Part shown: one piece after another, positions 31,407 through 40,763 of the stretch
Layout: each line of letters opens with the position of its first letter
Position numbering within the stretch: the first letter of the stretch is position 1
Source: a virus
Reading direction: 5' to 3' (one strand)
Length of the DNA: 51,175 nt
IMG/VR virus record: IMGVR_UViG_3300036944_000268
Span: 1-51,175 of that record
Notes under the pieces: model-generated
What the model saw: the letters and a program-made list of their open reading frames with translations, nothing else
What the model was told of the DNA's origin: nothing
The model's database searches: none
Position numbers and translations under genes: made by a program

Positions 31407-34400
31407 TTACGCTATTTTAACTTGTGAACGGGTATTCCATTCTTGTTGTTTGAAAGCATCTTCCGTTGCTGTACTAACAGCATTGGCATTCTTTATATTT
31501 GCATCGTAGTTTGTTGCTATTAAGTGTCCTGTTTGTTCTTTCTGATCTGAACGTAACTGAGATACTTCTTGTCTTAAAGCTTTAATCTCGGCTACTAATT
31601 CCTTAGTATTGAATAAGTCGTTACTTGCTGCATTAGAGTATACACGCCCAGGGTTTGTAAAGTCCACAAGTTCTGGCCCTTTTTCACCTACTAGCGATAT
31701 ACCTTTAGCTAAACCTCCTCTAGCATGTCCGGGTATTGTTATACCTGCGGCTATTGAACCAGAAGTAACTGCATCGCTTTGAGCACCTGTAGTAGTTTCT
31801 TGAGCTTTTAAGTATTTAGCTAGTAGCTCTGCAGTAGTTTGCGTTGCCTCTGAGGTTATTTTTAAGTAGTCTAATTGTTGTTGAGTTTCTATTTGTTGTG
31901 TGGATAGTAGTCCTGTAGTACTATCTAATAAGTCTGTAATTGTACTAAAGTCCGCAGCATACTGAGAACCACTAGCGTACATTTCTCTAGAACTAGCTAG
32001 GAAAATATCGGATACTGAACTTATTTTATCTACTGCAGCATTTCTGGTAGCTATTTCTGCTGCAGAGCTTGAGGCAGTAATTGCCACTTGAGCCTGTGCT
32101 GAAGTTTCTAGTAAATTGGACTTAGCTTGAGCGTACTTTTCAGCAGGAGTTAATGTTGAAACAGCTCCAGCAGTTAATGCAGCTTTATAGTTTTGTAGTG
32201 TTTTAATAGAACTAGTTAAAGTACTATTAGTACTAGTATAAGCTGCTTGAAGTTTATCGCGTAAAGCTATCTCATCAGTTAAAGCATTGATATATTTTTG
32301 ACGAGGTCTTAATAACTCATCCATTGCTTCTAGCTCTCTACTTCTAGACATTGCTAAAGCTTCGGAACTTTTACCAAGTAACTCATATATTTTCTGTTCT
32401 AGGTCTAATGACTTACCGCTAGATGCTGTAACTTCTTCCATTGCACTACTTAAAGCTATTAGTTTAGCATATGTAATGGCACTTTCTGCATTAGTTACTT
32501 TAAATCCTAGCACTAGGTCTTTAAATGTTTCCTTGGTTTTTACTCCATAAAACCCTAAAGATTCAAGTTCCTTGGTTAGAGCAGCTTGTTTAGGGGCCAG
32601 TCTTTCAGCTTCAGTTAAGAAGTTATCTGCAAAAGTCTTTGTATTATCAATAAAGCTGCTTAAACCACCAGCAGCAGTTATCATAGCATCCGAGAATGCA
32701 ATACCTGATAAACCGGTACCAATAGAGGCACGCCCTACACTGGTCATAGCTAGATTAACTTTATCCATGCCATCAACAACACGCATTGTTGTTTCTAACA
32801 TACCTTCACCGAACTTATTGTAGCTTTCTAAAGAAACAAACAGTGTAGAAGATGCAGTATCTAACATTGAACTAAGTATGCTATTTAAAGCTTCATCAAG
32901 TTCCTTACCTTTTAGACCTCTTAAAGAAGCTAGAGTAGTTACGTCTACTTGCGCTAATTTATCCATTACCTCACGACTAGTCATACCAAGTTTTTCGCCT
33001 GCGGTAATCATTAAATTACCTGCATTGTTAAATACAGCTTGAAGAGATTTCTGAATTTTAGGATCGAGATCGCCTAGTTGTTGACTTAGGGCTTGGCTAG
33101 TACTGCTCATCCATAGGAAGCTGCTAGTGCTAGTTGTTAGAACATCTTCATAAGTTTTTAGTGAACCTACTACGCCATTCATCATATCAGCAAAAGTGCC
33201 TGTTATTTTTAACCCGGCATCTGTGATCTGTTTAGTACTGCTACTACCAAATAATCCGCCTAAAATATTAAAACCAGACTCGCCTTCCTTGGTACCAAAC
33301 TGACTCCCACTACGTAAACCTACAACACCATAAACACCTTTAGCTACACCACTAATACCGTCTCTAACTTGTGATAGTAGTTCTACCATTTTATTAGAGT
33401 AAGATAAACCTTCAACTGTAGTAGCATTAAGTATATCTAATGAGTTAACGATTGATTGCGATTTAGCTTCTGTATCTCCAGATACTGTACCGGTACCTTG
33501 AGCAGTTTGGCGTTCTGCTGAAGTTTTTCCTGTCATGTCTACGGAGCCGCCGCCGCTAAAACCGCCTCCAACAAATGCAGCTATTGCAGCTGCTGCAATT
33601 GGTGGTCCAAATGGCCCCAGTGCAGCCATAAAGCTAGCATATATAGCAGGTATATTAATACCTATGCTTTCTAACGCCGAAGAAGCTTGCATAGCCAAGT
33701 CTTTTGCGTAACCTTCTGCTTTAGCTGCTTGTTCTTCTGTTAATAATCCCATTTTAATAGAAGACTGTTTTAATTCTCCTGCTAAACTTTGCGCCGAAGC
33801 TACCTTTTGCATGCCTGTTATGATTTTAAAAGCTGCAGTTTGTTCACCAAATATCTTCTTAGTAGAACTAAGTATATTTGCATCATTTTTTAATTTATCT
33901 TTTGCGTGCTTTTCATCTAGCTTCATTAGAGCTGTAGTTGCTTCTTTTCTTTTTTCGCTATCTTCAGGGGTTTTATCTCGCGCATCTTCTAATGCCTTTT
34001 TGTCCTGCAAATACTTAGTATCTTGCTGTGCCATAGATAATATTGCTTCGCCAGCTTTACCAATATTTGTCCCTAATTCTCCAAAAGCAGAAGTAAGACT
34101 ATCAGTAATATTTACCATTTTGTCCATGGATACAGCTTGTTCAGCTAGTAGTATTTTTTGTGCTTGAGTTAAAGTTATTGCTAGTTTTCTAGAAGTATTG
34201 CCTGCATCCATTACTGTTAAATGAGAACGCTCTTCGTCAGTGCCTCGTTTCTGGGCAGCATTTATATCTGCTAAAGAGGCTAGAGCTACTTGGTTAGAAG
34301 CTTTAGCAGCAGCTATTTGCTGTTCAGAACCTGTACCTGAGTTTATAAGAGCATTATTAGAAGCTATTTTATCATTGAAAGCTTTTTGTTGATCATTAAG

Positions 34401-37400
34401 TACGCCCATACTTATTGCTTGATCTTTTAAATAGTTAGATCTTTCTTCTGTATATTTACGATCTTCTGCAGCAAGTTTTAACCTATCAGATTGTTTTATG
34501 TAATCAGCTTCACTAATCGCACCTATTTCTTTTAGATTTGATAATCTAGCTTCGTCATCAGTATCACTAATAGATTTTAACTCTAGAGTATTTGCTCTTA
34601 ATATACGTTGGTGATCTTCTTCTATCTTAGCAATTGCAGCTTCACCAGTTTTACGCGCTTGATAATATTTATTAATTATCTGCGCTCTTTCCGACTCAAT
34701 TTTGTTTAAATTGGTAGCCCTATCAGCGGCAACTGTAGTTAGAGCTATATTTGCAGCGTTCGCGCGCAACTGCTCCTCATTAGACCTTCCAATATTATCA
34801 GATGTTCTTGAAGTAACAGAAGCTAAAGCCTCTTTTGCCCCAATTTCTTTAATATCCAAAGATATGCTTTCTTGTTTGGCTTTATTATCTAGTATATGTA
34901 AGTCATTTATTTGACTAGCTGTTTCTAAGGTACTATTATAAGTACCTAATAATGTTTTACTATTTGCTAAATCCGTGGAAGTTATTTGTAACCCTACGCC
35001 TTCACGCTGTACACCTTGTAATTCTCGTGTTTTTGCCTCAGTTTTTAAACCTACAGTTTTAGTAATATCAATACTTTTAAGCTGTTGAACAAGTCCTGCT
35101 AACTGCGAATCCTTACCAAAAGATAGATTAATAGACTCCTTTAAAAGTTTAATACCTGCTACAGCTTCTGGAGGTAGATAGTTAGGTATACCTACTGTAC
35201 CTCTACCACCACCTGTAACCATAGTTGCCTGGCTTGCTGCCTGTCCCGCTAAACCTCTTAGTTCTCTTGAGGAACCTGGTTCTGAGGAGTCTATCTTTCT
35301 TCTAGCAAATTGTACAGCAGCTAGTTCGCCCAATACTTTTGCATATACTAATGGGTCTCTAGTTTTTGTATCTGTTTCAAGTAACTTCTTTTCTTCTATT
35401 AAAGACAGCTCCCTAACTTTTAAGCCTAGGTCAATTATTGCATTTGTGTTAGCGTACCTAGCTTCAATATCAGCAATCTGTATTTTTACTTGTCTTGTAG
35501 CTACATCTGCTTCTAGTGCTGCAGTAGGTCCACCTGAAGATTTAATTAAATCAATATAACTTCTTGCTGAAGCTATAGCTGCTTCAGACAAGGCTTTAGC
35601 TAGACCTTTTCCTAGCATATCAAAACTTACTTTTGCCATTTCTGCAGCTATATTACCATACTTAGTAACTTCAATATCTGAAGCTTGTCTAGCTAATGAT
35701 AATCTTTTTCTTACTTCTGCAGTTCTTTGCTGTGCCTTTTCTAATGCTAAAGTTTCTGCTGCACTGAATTCAGCTACCTGTTCCGTTTGTACCGCATAAC
35801 CATCAGCGATACTTGCACTATTACTTTCGTATACTAAAGCTACATTGGCAAGTGCTTTAGATTCTTCAGCTAAGGCTAATGTTAGATCTTTAGCGGCCAC
35901 GGCTTGGGCTTTTGCCAAACTATCTAAATTATTTTTAGCTGAAATTAGTTGGTCTTGTACATTGGCGGGCAGTAGGGATAAAGTTTTTGTATCCTTAGCT
36001 AAATCCCTAAGTGCAGTTAATGCAGTGATAGGGTCCTGTAAAGACTCGGTTAATTTAGTAGCACCTTTTTGTAACTCTATACCCAGTTTACTAAAATCAT
36101 CAGTAGGTGTTAAAGCATTGCTTAAACTAGTGCTTTGTTTATCTATATCTGCTAAAGCATTTTTAAATCCTGTTAGGGACTCTGCAGCATTATTAGAGTT
36201 TCTACTAATATCGGTTAATAGTTTGCTTATATCTTTGGCTTTACTAGCTACAATGGTCTTATCGAGATTAGCTATAGACTGTTCAAACCCTTTAACACTG
36301 TTTACATCTATAGGCTGCCCAAAAATCTTATTTAAAGCATCTCTTGCTTTATTCTTAGCAGGACCTTCATCTAACATTTTGAAACTATCAATTACAGATC
36401 CAGATACGCTATCTATCAACTTATCTTTAGAACTTTTACCAACAACTCCCCAGATACCATCCCAAAACTTATCCCAGGGTCCTTGAGCTTCTTGAACTTT
36501 GTTGAACTTAAGAATAACGTTATCTAATGAGCCGGTAAGTTCGCCCAATGCCGTAGCTTTAGCCTGAATAGACTCTACACTAAAGTAGCTCAGAGGGTCT
36601 TTAGTATTAATCGCGTCTAGAGTTCTTCTTGTGTTATCAAAGGAATCATTTAAATTAGATAATGCATTTTTGTACTCTTCAGTTTGTTTTGCACTTTTAC
36701 TAAATATTGAATCTAATATTTCGAATGCAGCTATTGCCACACCTATCCACATAGCAAAACCTTGCAGAGCCGACATTAGATTAGTAGCCATAGCACTAGC
36801 TATAGCAAAAGTACCTGCTACTCTAGTTAAACCATTAGCTAATAATCCTGTGGCTTTTACAGGAGTACCGTCTGAGAGTACTTGTAGTCCTGCCTTACTT
36901 TGAGCTATCTCATTATTTAGCATTTTCCAAGCCGCTTTTGTGCCTGATATTGCTGCAGTTTCTGAGGTTATAGATAAGATTTGTCTTTTTGAAGCATTGC
37001 TGGTGGCCTTATCTAAGTTTTGTGCCATTATAGTACTATGGGCAAATCTTCTCTTATCGGCGTCTTCTCTGGCTTCTGAAGCTGCTGTACCTTTAGCTTC
37101 GCTTTCTGCTCTTAGTCTATCCCCTTCAGCAAGACTCTTCTCTAATATTTTTCCTTGAGTTTTATAAGTAGCTTTATCAGATTCTAACAAGCTTAATGAG
37201 CGTGCCTTAATTGCGGCAATATCTGCAGGAGTTTGTTCAAATATGCTCTTACGAGTTAAATCTTGCACATCTCTACCTACGATTTGTACGTTAGTACGCG
37301 TCTTTTTTAACTTATCTACTCTTTCTACTGTTTTTACTTCTCTCTGAAAGCTCTTTTCTGCTATATCAGCTGCTTCTGCATCACCTGCAGCTAGCCTATC

Positions 37401-38489
37401 GGTATTATCTCTAGATAGTTTCTGTAATCTAGAGAAAGACTCCTCTTGGGCCTGTTTAGCGGCGTTACGGTACATACCTAATGCAGGGATTGCTTGCTTT
37501 AAAAGTATTGAACCTACTGCTGCCAATGCTACAGTTAAACCTGTAGGGCTGGCGGATAGTGCCGACATTATAGGACCTAGTACTTTATTAAGTAGATCTA
37601 AGCCGCCTTGCATTAAATTATTAATCGAGGCAAGTACCTTGGAGTACGGATTAGTATCTAAACTAATACTACCAAATTTGCGTTCACCTTCATCCAATAC
37701 TGCATTTGCAAATGCCTGGCGTTTTTCAAAGTCACTTAAAGCACTAGCAGTTTTGCCAATACCACGAGCGTACGCCTCTTGTGCCGGAATAACGCGAGTC
37801 ATAATACCTAATTCATCCAATAGTTCTGGCTGAATTTTAATAATACCCTTAGTAATCCTATCCATAGAATCAGGAAGATCTCTACCTAATGCTAGAGACG
37901 CCTTTTTCGCTACTTCTGTCATTCTAATTATTGCGGTATTGGTCATACCGCCTGAACTTGCCATAGCGGTAGATGTCATAGCATCCCGCATAGAAATAGC
38001 ACCTTCAGTAACAGCCACCATTTGTTTAGCTAAACTACCTAGGTTTCTTCCCGATACTGCACCTAATTGATCTAAGCCTTTGATAAGGTTAGACGTATCC
38101 ATAGCTTTAGATAGGGCCGTAAATGCAGCACTAGCTGCATATAAGTTAGCTGCAAAAGTTGCATAGACGTGAACAAGCCCGCCCAAGCCTTGAGCTTGTG
38201 CAGCAAAATCTCGCCCACTAGCGCCAGTTTGACCTGCTAGTCCTCGACTTAGATTCGTATCACTTGCTCCACCACCAGGTTGAGCTGCCGCAGCTCTGTA
38301 AGCAGCAGACATTGGTTGGCTAGCTGCTACTCCTTGACGAGCCGCACTTGTTGCTACAGGTACACGGATACCTTGAGCTGCAGTACTGGCAGCCTGTAAA
38401 GTTTGTTTTAGTGCATGCGCGTCTTTATTCTTGTTAGCAATAGAGCCACCATCATCTAGTGTCATTCCTATTCTAATATCATTTGCCAT
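31407..38489 (-). CDS. Tail tape measure protein
   Basis: 2360 aa from ATG 38489, which has GAGGGAG upstream; an upstream in-frame start at 38525 is unlikely. It sets tail length and probably enters the host envelope with the DNA. Long Ala/Lys/Glu-rich helices are broken by hydrophobic segments near res. 326 (LTVALAAVGSILLKQAIPAL), 573 (FAMWIGVAIAAFEILDSIF) and 1630 (GPPIAAAAIAAFVGGGFSGG). A C-terminal GLAKGISLVGEKGPELVDF motif is common near the end of tape measures. No lysozyme or peptidase domain is evident. It forms its own transcription unit between a promoter and a terminator. Confidence 0.95.
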   Translation of the reverse strand: MANDIRIGMTLDDGGSIANKNKDAHALKQTLQAASTAAQGIRVPVATSAARQGVAASQPMSAAYRAAAAQPGGGASDTNLSRGLAGQTGASGRDFAAQAQGLGGLVHVYATFAANLYAASAAFTALSKAMDTSNLIKGLDQLGAVSGRNLGSLAKQMVAVTEGAISMRDAMTSTAMASSGGMTNTAIIRMTEVAKKASLALGRDLPDSMDRITKGIIKIQPELLDELGIMTRVIPAQEAYARGIGKTASALSDFEKRQAFANAVLDEGERKFGSISLDTNPYSKVLASINNLMQGGLDLLNKVLGPIMSALSASPTGLTVALAAVGSILLKQAIPALGMYRNAAKQAQEESFSRLQKLSRDNTDRLAAGDAEAADIAEKSFQREVKTVERVDKLKKTRTNVQIVGRDVQDLTRKSIFEQTPADIAAIKARSLSLLESDKATYKTQGKILEKSLAEGDRLRAESEAKGTAASEAREDADKRRFAHSTIMAQNLDKATSNASKRQILSITSETAAISGTKAAWKMLNNEIAQSKAGLQVLSDGTPVKATGLLANGLTRVAGTFAIASAMATNLMSALQGFAMWIGVAIAAFEILDSIFSKSAKQTEEYKNALSNLNDSFDNTRRTLDAINTKDPLSYFSVESIQAKATALGELTGSLDNVILKFNKVQEAQGPWDKFWDGIWGVVGKSSKDKLIDSVSGSVIDSFKMLDEGPAKNKARDALNKIFGQPIDVNSVKGFEQSIANLDKTIVASKAKDISKLLTDISRNSNNAAESLTGFKNALADIDKQSTSLSNALTPTDDFSKLGIELQKGATKLTESLQDPITALTALRDLAKDTKTLSLLPANVQDQLISAKNNLDSLAKAQAVAAKDLTLALAEESKALANVALVYESNSASIADGYAVQTEQVAEFSAAETLALEKAQQRTAEVRKRLSLARQASDIEVTKYGNIAAEMAKVSFDMLGKGLAKALSEAAIASARSYIDLIKSSGGPTAALEADVATRQVKIQIADIEARYANTNAIIDLGLKVRELSLIEEKKLLETDTKTRDPLVYAKVLGELAAVQFARRKIDSSEPGSSRELRGLAGQAASQATMVTGGGRGTVGIPNYLPPEAVAGIKLLKESINLSFGKDSQLAGLVQQLKSIDITKTVGLKTEAKTRELQGVQREGVGLQITSTDLANSKTLLGTYNSTLETASQINDLHILDNKAKQESISLDIKEIGAKEALASVTSRTSDNIGRSNEEQLRANAANIALTTVAADRATNLNKIESERAQIINKYYQARKTGEAAIAKIEEDHQRILRANTLELKSISDTDDEARLSNLKEIGAISEADYIKQSDRLKLAAEDRKYTEERSNYLKDQAISMGVLNDQQKAFNDKIASNNALINSGTGSEQQIAAAKASNQVALASLADINAAQKRGTDEERSHLTVMDAGNTSRKLAITLTQAQKILLAEQAVSMDKMVNITDSLTSAFGELGTNIGKAGEAILSMAQQDTKYLQDKKALEDARDKTPEDSEKRKEATTALMKLDEKHAKDKLKNDANILSSTKKIFGEQTAAFKIITGMQKVASAQSLAGELKQSSIKMGLLTEEQAAKAEGYAKDLAMQASSALESIGINIPAIYASFMAALGPFGPPIAAAAIAAFVGGGFSGGGSVDMTGKTSAERQTAQGTGTVSGDTEAKSQSIVNSLDILNATTVEGLSYSNKMVELLSQVRDGISGVAKGVYGVVGLRSGSQFGTKEGESGFNILGGLFGSSSTKQITDAGLKITGTFADMMNGVVGSLKTYEDVLTTSTSSFLWMSSTSQALSQQLGDLDPKIQKSLQAVFNNAGNLMITAGEKLGMTSREVMDKLAQVDVTTLASLRGLKGKELDEALNSILSSMLDTASSTLFVSLESYNKFGEGMLETTMRVVDGMDKVNLAMTSVGRASIGTGLSGIAFSDAMITAAGGLSSFIDNTKTFADNFLTEAERLAPKQAALTKELESLGFYGVKTKETFKDLVLGFKVTNAESAITYAKLIALSSAMEEVTASSGKSLDLEQKIYELLGKSSEALAMSRSRELEAMDELLRPRQKYINALTDEIALRDKLQAAYTSTNSTLTSSIKTLQNYKAALTAGAVSTLTPAEKYAQAKSNLLETSAQAQVAITASSSAAEIATRNAAVDKISSVSDIFLASSREMYASGSQYAADFSTITDLLDSTTGLLSTQQIETQQQLDYLKITSEATQTTAELLAKYLKAQETTTGAQSDAVTSGSIAAGITIPGHARGGLAKGISLVGEKGPELVDFTNPGRVYSNAASNDLFNTKELVAEIKALRQEVSQLRSDQKEQTGHLIATNYDANIKNANAVSTATEDAFKQQEWNTRSQVKIA

Positions 38490-38542
38490 AATTTCTCCCT
38501 CATCAATACGCAAAAAATTACGCATTATTATTAGTAGCTACC

Positions 38543-38571
38543 ATTATAGCACTTATGGATTGTAGTGTCAA
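38543..38571 (-). promoter_or_regulatory. Consensus sigma70 promoter for the tape measure gene
   Basis: Minus strand: -35 TTGACA (complement of 38566-38571, 6/6), 17-bp spacer, -10 TATAAT (complement of 38543-38548, 6/6) with a TGC extension. An AATTTTA variant of the upstream box precedes the -35. It lies 22 bp downstream of the terminator tail. Confidence 0.93.
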
Positions 38572-38593
38572 TGGTTAAAATTTTCCTCCCAAT

Positions 38594-38627
38594 AAAAAAA
38601 CCCCTGTACCATTAAGTACAGGGGTTT
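38594..38627 (-). terminator. Rho-independent terminator after the tail chaperone genes
   Basis: AAACCCCTGTAC (38598-38609) pairs with GTACAGGGGTTT (38616-38627). The A-run at 38594-38600 gives a U7 tail on the minus-strand RNA. Confidence 0.95.
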
Positions 38628-38628
38628 C

Positions 38629-39410
38629 TTATTTTGTCTTAGGTTTTGCATCCGCAATGGCTTTTGACCTATGCGTATCAATAATCCCTATTAACTCATA
38701 CTGAGTGCGTCTATCTTCGACCGGTACCTCAAGCAGGTCTAGAATATCTAGTAGTCCTGCATAGGTTTTACCCATATATACACCATTCATCGTATCCCAC
38801 TCATCTCGAAGCTTTTGATATATACCAAGAGCTTCTTGAACATCTAAAAAGAAATCCTCATATTCTATAGGGATCTCTTCTTCGACTGGCTCAGTGCCTA
38901 AAGCTTCGCACATTTCAAAGTACGTATCTTTAGTCATTGATATAGTGCTATTAGCAAAGTAGGAAGCTAGCTGGCGATTTAACTCGCGGTACTGGTCTTC
39001 GTGAAATTTGACAGCTCAGTTACTGTTTCAGAAATGAAAGCATCAAAATTAGCTGAAGCTTGCATCAAGAACAAAGCATTGTCCTGATCGTAAGGTAGAT
39101 CGCTATCCATATCTTGTCCGGTTAGATCAACTGGAGCCAGCTGTTCTAGGTAAGATAGTTTGAAGCCTGACCAACCTTTAATACATGCATTAACGTATAA
39201 TTGCAAGAATAACTTGTCATCAAGTTCTTCGAGCGGTTGACGGTTTTTAAATACCGTTTTAGTTGCTTTCTTACGGATACCTACTAAGGTTTCGCGTGAT
39301 AGAAATACTACGTTAATTTTAAAGCCATTGAACCCTGGGTAGTCTACTTCGACCGATTTTGACGGTACCAATAGAGACTTAAGGCTTAGAGCTGCGTTTG
39401 TTGTTGCCAT
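38629..39410 (-). CDS. Tail assembly chaperone GT fusion made by -1 frameshift
   Basis: Predicted 260-aa product: 136 residues of the G frame from 39410, a -1 slip at AAATTTC (minus strand, 39009-39003; zero frame A|AAT|TTC), then 124 residues ending at 38629. After the slip the new frame reads HEDQYRELNRQLASYFANST before the ATG at 38937, so the second frame is open and protein-like well upstream of that ATG. This matches the G/GT arrangement of lambda-like phages, where both products chaperone the tape measure. A stop-to-start distance of 41 bp and the weak context of ATG 38937 favour frameshift expression. Confidence 0.85.
38979..39410 (-). CDS. Tail assembly chaperone G (zero-frame product)
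   Basis: 143 aa. NAALSLKSLLVPSKSVEVDY, FLSRETLVGIRKKATKTVFK and KLFLQLYVNACIKGWSGFKL resemble small tail chaperones encoded between tail tube and tape measure. The frame stops at 38979, 21 bases past the slippery heptamer. In related systems the short form is made in excess over the fusion. The start ATG 39410 follows TAAAAGGACC. Confidence 0.85.
   Translation of the reverse strand: MATTNAALSLKSLLVPSKSVEVDYPGFNGFKINVVFLSRETLVGIRKKATKTVFKNRQPLEELDDKLFLQLYVNACIKGWSGFKLSYLEQLAPVDLTGQDMDSDLPYDQDNALFLMQASANFDAFISETVTELSNFTKTSTAS
39003..39009 (-). promoter_or_regulatory. Slippery heptamer for -1 ribosomal frameshifting
   Basis: Minus-strand AAATTTC in the zero frame A|AAT|TTC fits the X|XXY|YYZ rule (X=A, Y=T, Z=C). 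Slippage moves translation into the open downstream frame described for the GT product. Confidence 0.8.
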
Positions 39411-39441
39411 GAAAATGGTCCTTTTATTATGAAACAGAGAG

Positions 39442-39472
39442 AAAAAGAGGTGGGGGAGATCAAACCCCCACC
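39442..39472 (-). terminator. Partial terminator after the tail tube gene
   Basis: GGTGGGGG (39449-39456) pairs with CCCCCACC (39465-39472) around an 8-nt loop. The minus-strand RNA continues with UCUUUUUCU. No promoter follows, yet the chaperone genes lie downstream, so it probably attenuates rather than stops. Confidence 0.8.
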
Positions 39473-39480
39473 AGGGAAAA

Positions 39481-40692
39481 TTAAACTACAGCTTCTGGTG
39501 ACGTAGTATCTAAAGCGTAGTACTTAAGCGTAATATCATTAGTAGATGTTAAGTCATATACAGTATTAGCGCCGGTACCTGTAGAACCTTGAGCAGTAAA
39601 GTTAATAGCTGTAGAAACAACCTGCTGCACGTCAACTGTTGGAACTGTTAATACTGCTGAAGGGATATTTGCTACAATCTTTAGTGTGTTAGCTGAACCG
39701 CCAATAGCGATTGATAGTGCAAACATTGGTTCAATCGTAACTGAGGCGGCGTCTAGCATGTTTGCTAATAGCTTACCAGTACTTGTTGAATCATCACCTG
39801 TTGAGCCTGTTTTTAGGTAAGCATTAATTGTACCAGAAACAGCACGTGTACCCGTGTAGTATACAGCAGGTAAGTTAACTGTACCTAAGTTAGCAGGAGT
39901 AACATAGGTAATGTTATTGTTAATAGTAAGTGACCCACCGGTTAACGCAACGTTATACGCAGTATTTGCAGCAGCAACAGTAGTACCTGCTGTATTTTTG
40001 AGTTCTTTAACCAAAGTTAATGTTAGAGTAGAAAGCTTATTAGTAATAAACTTAGCTTCAGTATTTTTTACTTTGTATGAACCTGTTAGACCTGCACCAA
40101 AAGTACCGGAAACAGATGTAACTCCATCACCTAGTTTACGCAACGTAGTGCCTTGACCTGTCCAAGCACCTGTAGCAATAGCATCTAAACCGAAATCAAT
40201 AGTAACTTGATTTAGTGAGCAATTATCAACAGCGTAAGCAACTTGGTCAACAATAAAGATCATACCAAATTTTTGTAATTGGTGAGCATTACTGTTAGCA
40301 AAAGATACGGTACTTGCGTTACCTGCTGTCCAGCCTGCGCCAGTCGCACCAATGGCTGCAACACCACTAATTGCGTTCCATAGAACGCTTTCTTCGCAAA
40401 CTACCTTTTGTTCACCTACTGCATCGTCAAACGATGGGCGTAGATAAGTTGAGAAGCTAAAATCCACAGGGGCTAGTGAAGTATTGAATGAGCGCTGACC
40501 ACGAACAGGTGCGATACCGGCTTCACTGGTTGTAACTGTATCACTGTTAGTATTCTGTGAGAACGTAAATCCGTCTAGAACCTGGATTTCGTATGTGTTA
40601 GTAGATAAGAAGCCTGTTAATGCTACCTTATCACTACTGTCTAAGTTTGTAGTAAAGTAAACTCTACTATTACGTACTAGATTTAATGCCAT
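39481..40692 (-). CDS. Major tail (tube) protein
   Basis: 403 aa. NLVRNSRVYFTTNLDSSDKV, IQVLDGFTFSQNTNSDTVT, APVRGQRSFNTSLAPVDFSF and STYLRPSFDD form a beta-rich tail-tube pattern; a repeated Thr/Val/Ala beta region follows (TAYNVALTGGSLTINNNITY). It lies between the tail terminator and the G/GT chaperone genes, the canonical tube position, has a strong Shine-Dalgarno (AAAAAGGAAAT), and is bracketed by a 5' hairpin and a 3' hairpin, as expected for an abundant product. No sheath gene accompanies it. Confidence 0.87.
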   Translation of the reverse strand: MALNLVRNSRVYFTTNLDSSDKVALTGFLSTNTYEIQVLDGFTFSQNTNSDTVTTSEAGIAPVRGQRSFNTSLAPVDFSFSTYLRPSFDDAVGEQKVVCEESVLWNAISGVAAIGATGAGWTAGNASTVSFANSNAHQLQKFGMIFIVDQVAYAVDNCSLNQVTIDFGLDAIATGAWTGQGTTLRKLGDGVTSVSGTFGAGLTGSYKVKNTEAKFITNKLSTLTLTLVKELKNTAGTTVAAANTAYNVALTGGSLTINNNITYVTPANLGTVNLPAVYYTGTRAVSGTINAYLKTGSTGDDSTSTGKLLANMLDAASVTIEPMFALSIAIGGSANTLKIVANIPSAVLTVPTVDVQQVVSTAINFTAQGSTGTGANTVYDLTSTNDITLKYYALDTTSPEAVV

Positions 40693-40710
40693 TTTATTTC
40701 CTTTTTATTT

Positions 40711-40761
40711 AGTATCTCGGTACTAGACTAGATATTTATCTGTATTCGTACCTCTGATACT
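40711..40761 (-). promoter_or_regulatory. Long imperfect hairpin in the leader of the tail tube gene
   Basis: Three nested inverted-repeat pairs: AGTATC/GATACT (40711-40716 with 40756-40761), GGTAC/GTACC (40719-40723 with 40748-40752) and AGATA/TATCT (40730-40734 with 40737-40741), separated by internal loops of 6/6 and 2/3 nt. In RNA this is a long stem just upstream of the Shine-Dalgarno. No U-run and no promoter hexamers are seen. It could stabilise the message or be an RNase III site. Confidence 0.7.
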
Positions 40762-40763
40762 GG

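Noticed and set aside
38629-38937. Independent 102-aa gene starting at ATG 38937
   Set aside because: The frame is open and protein-like for 22 codons upstream back to the slippery site, so a frameshift fusion is the better model.
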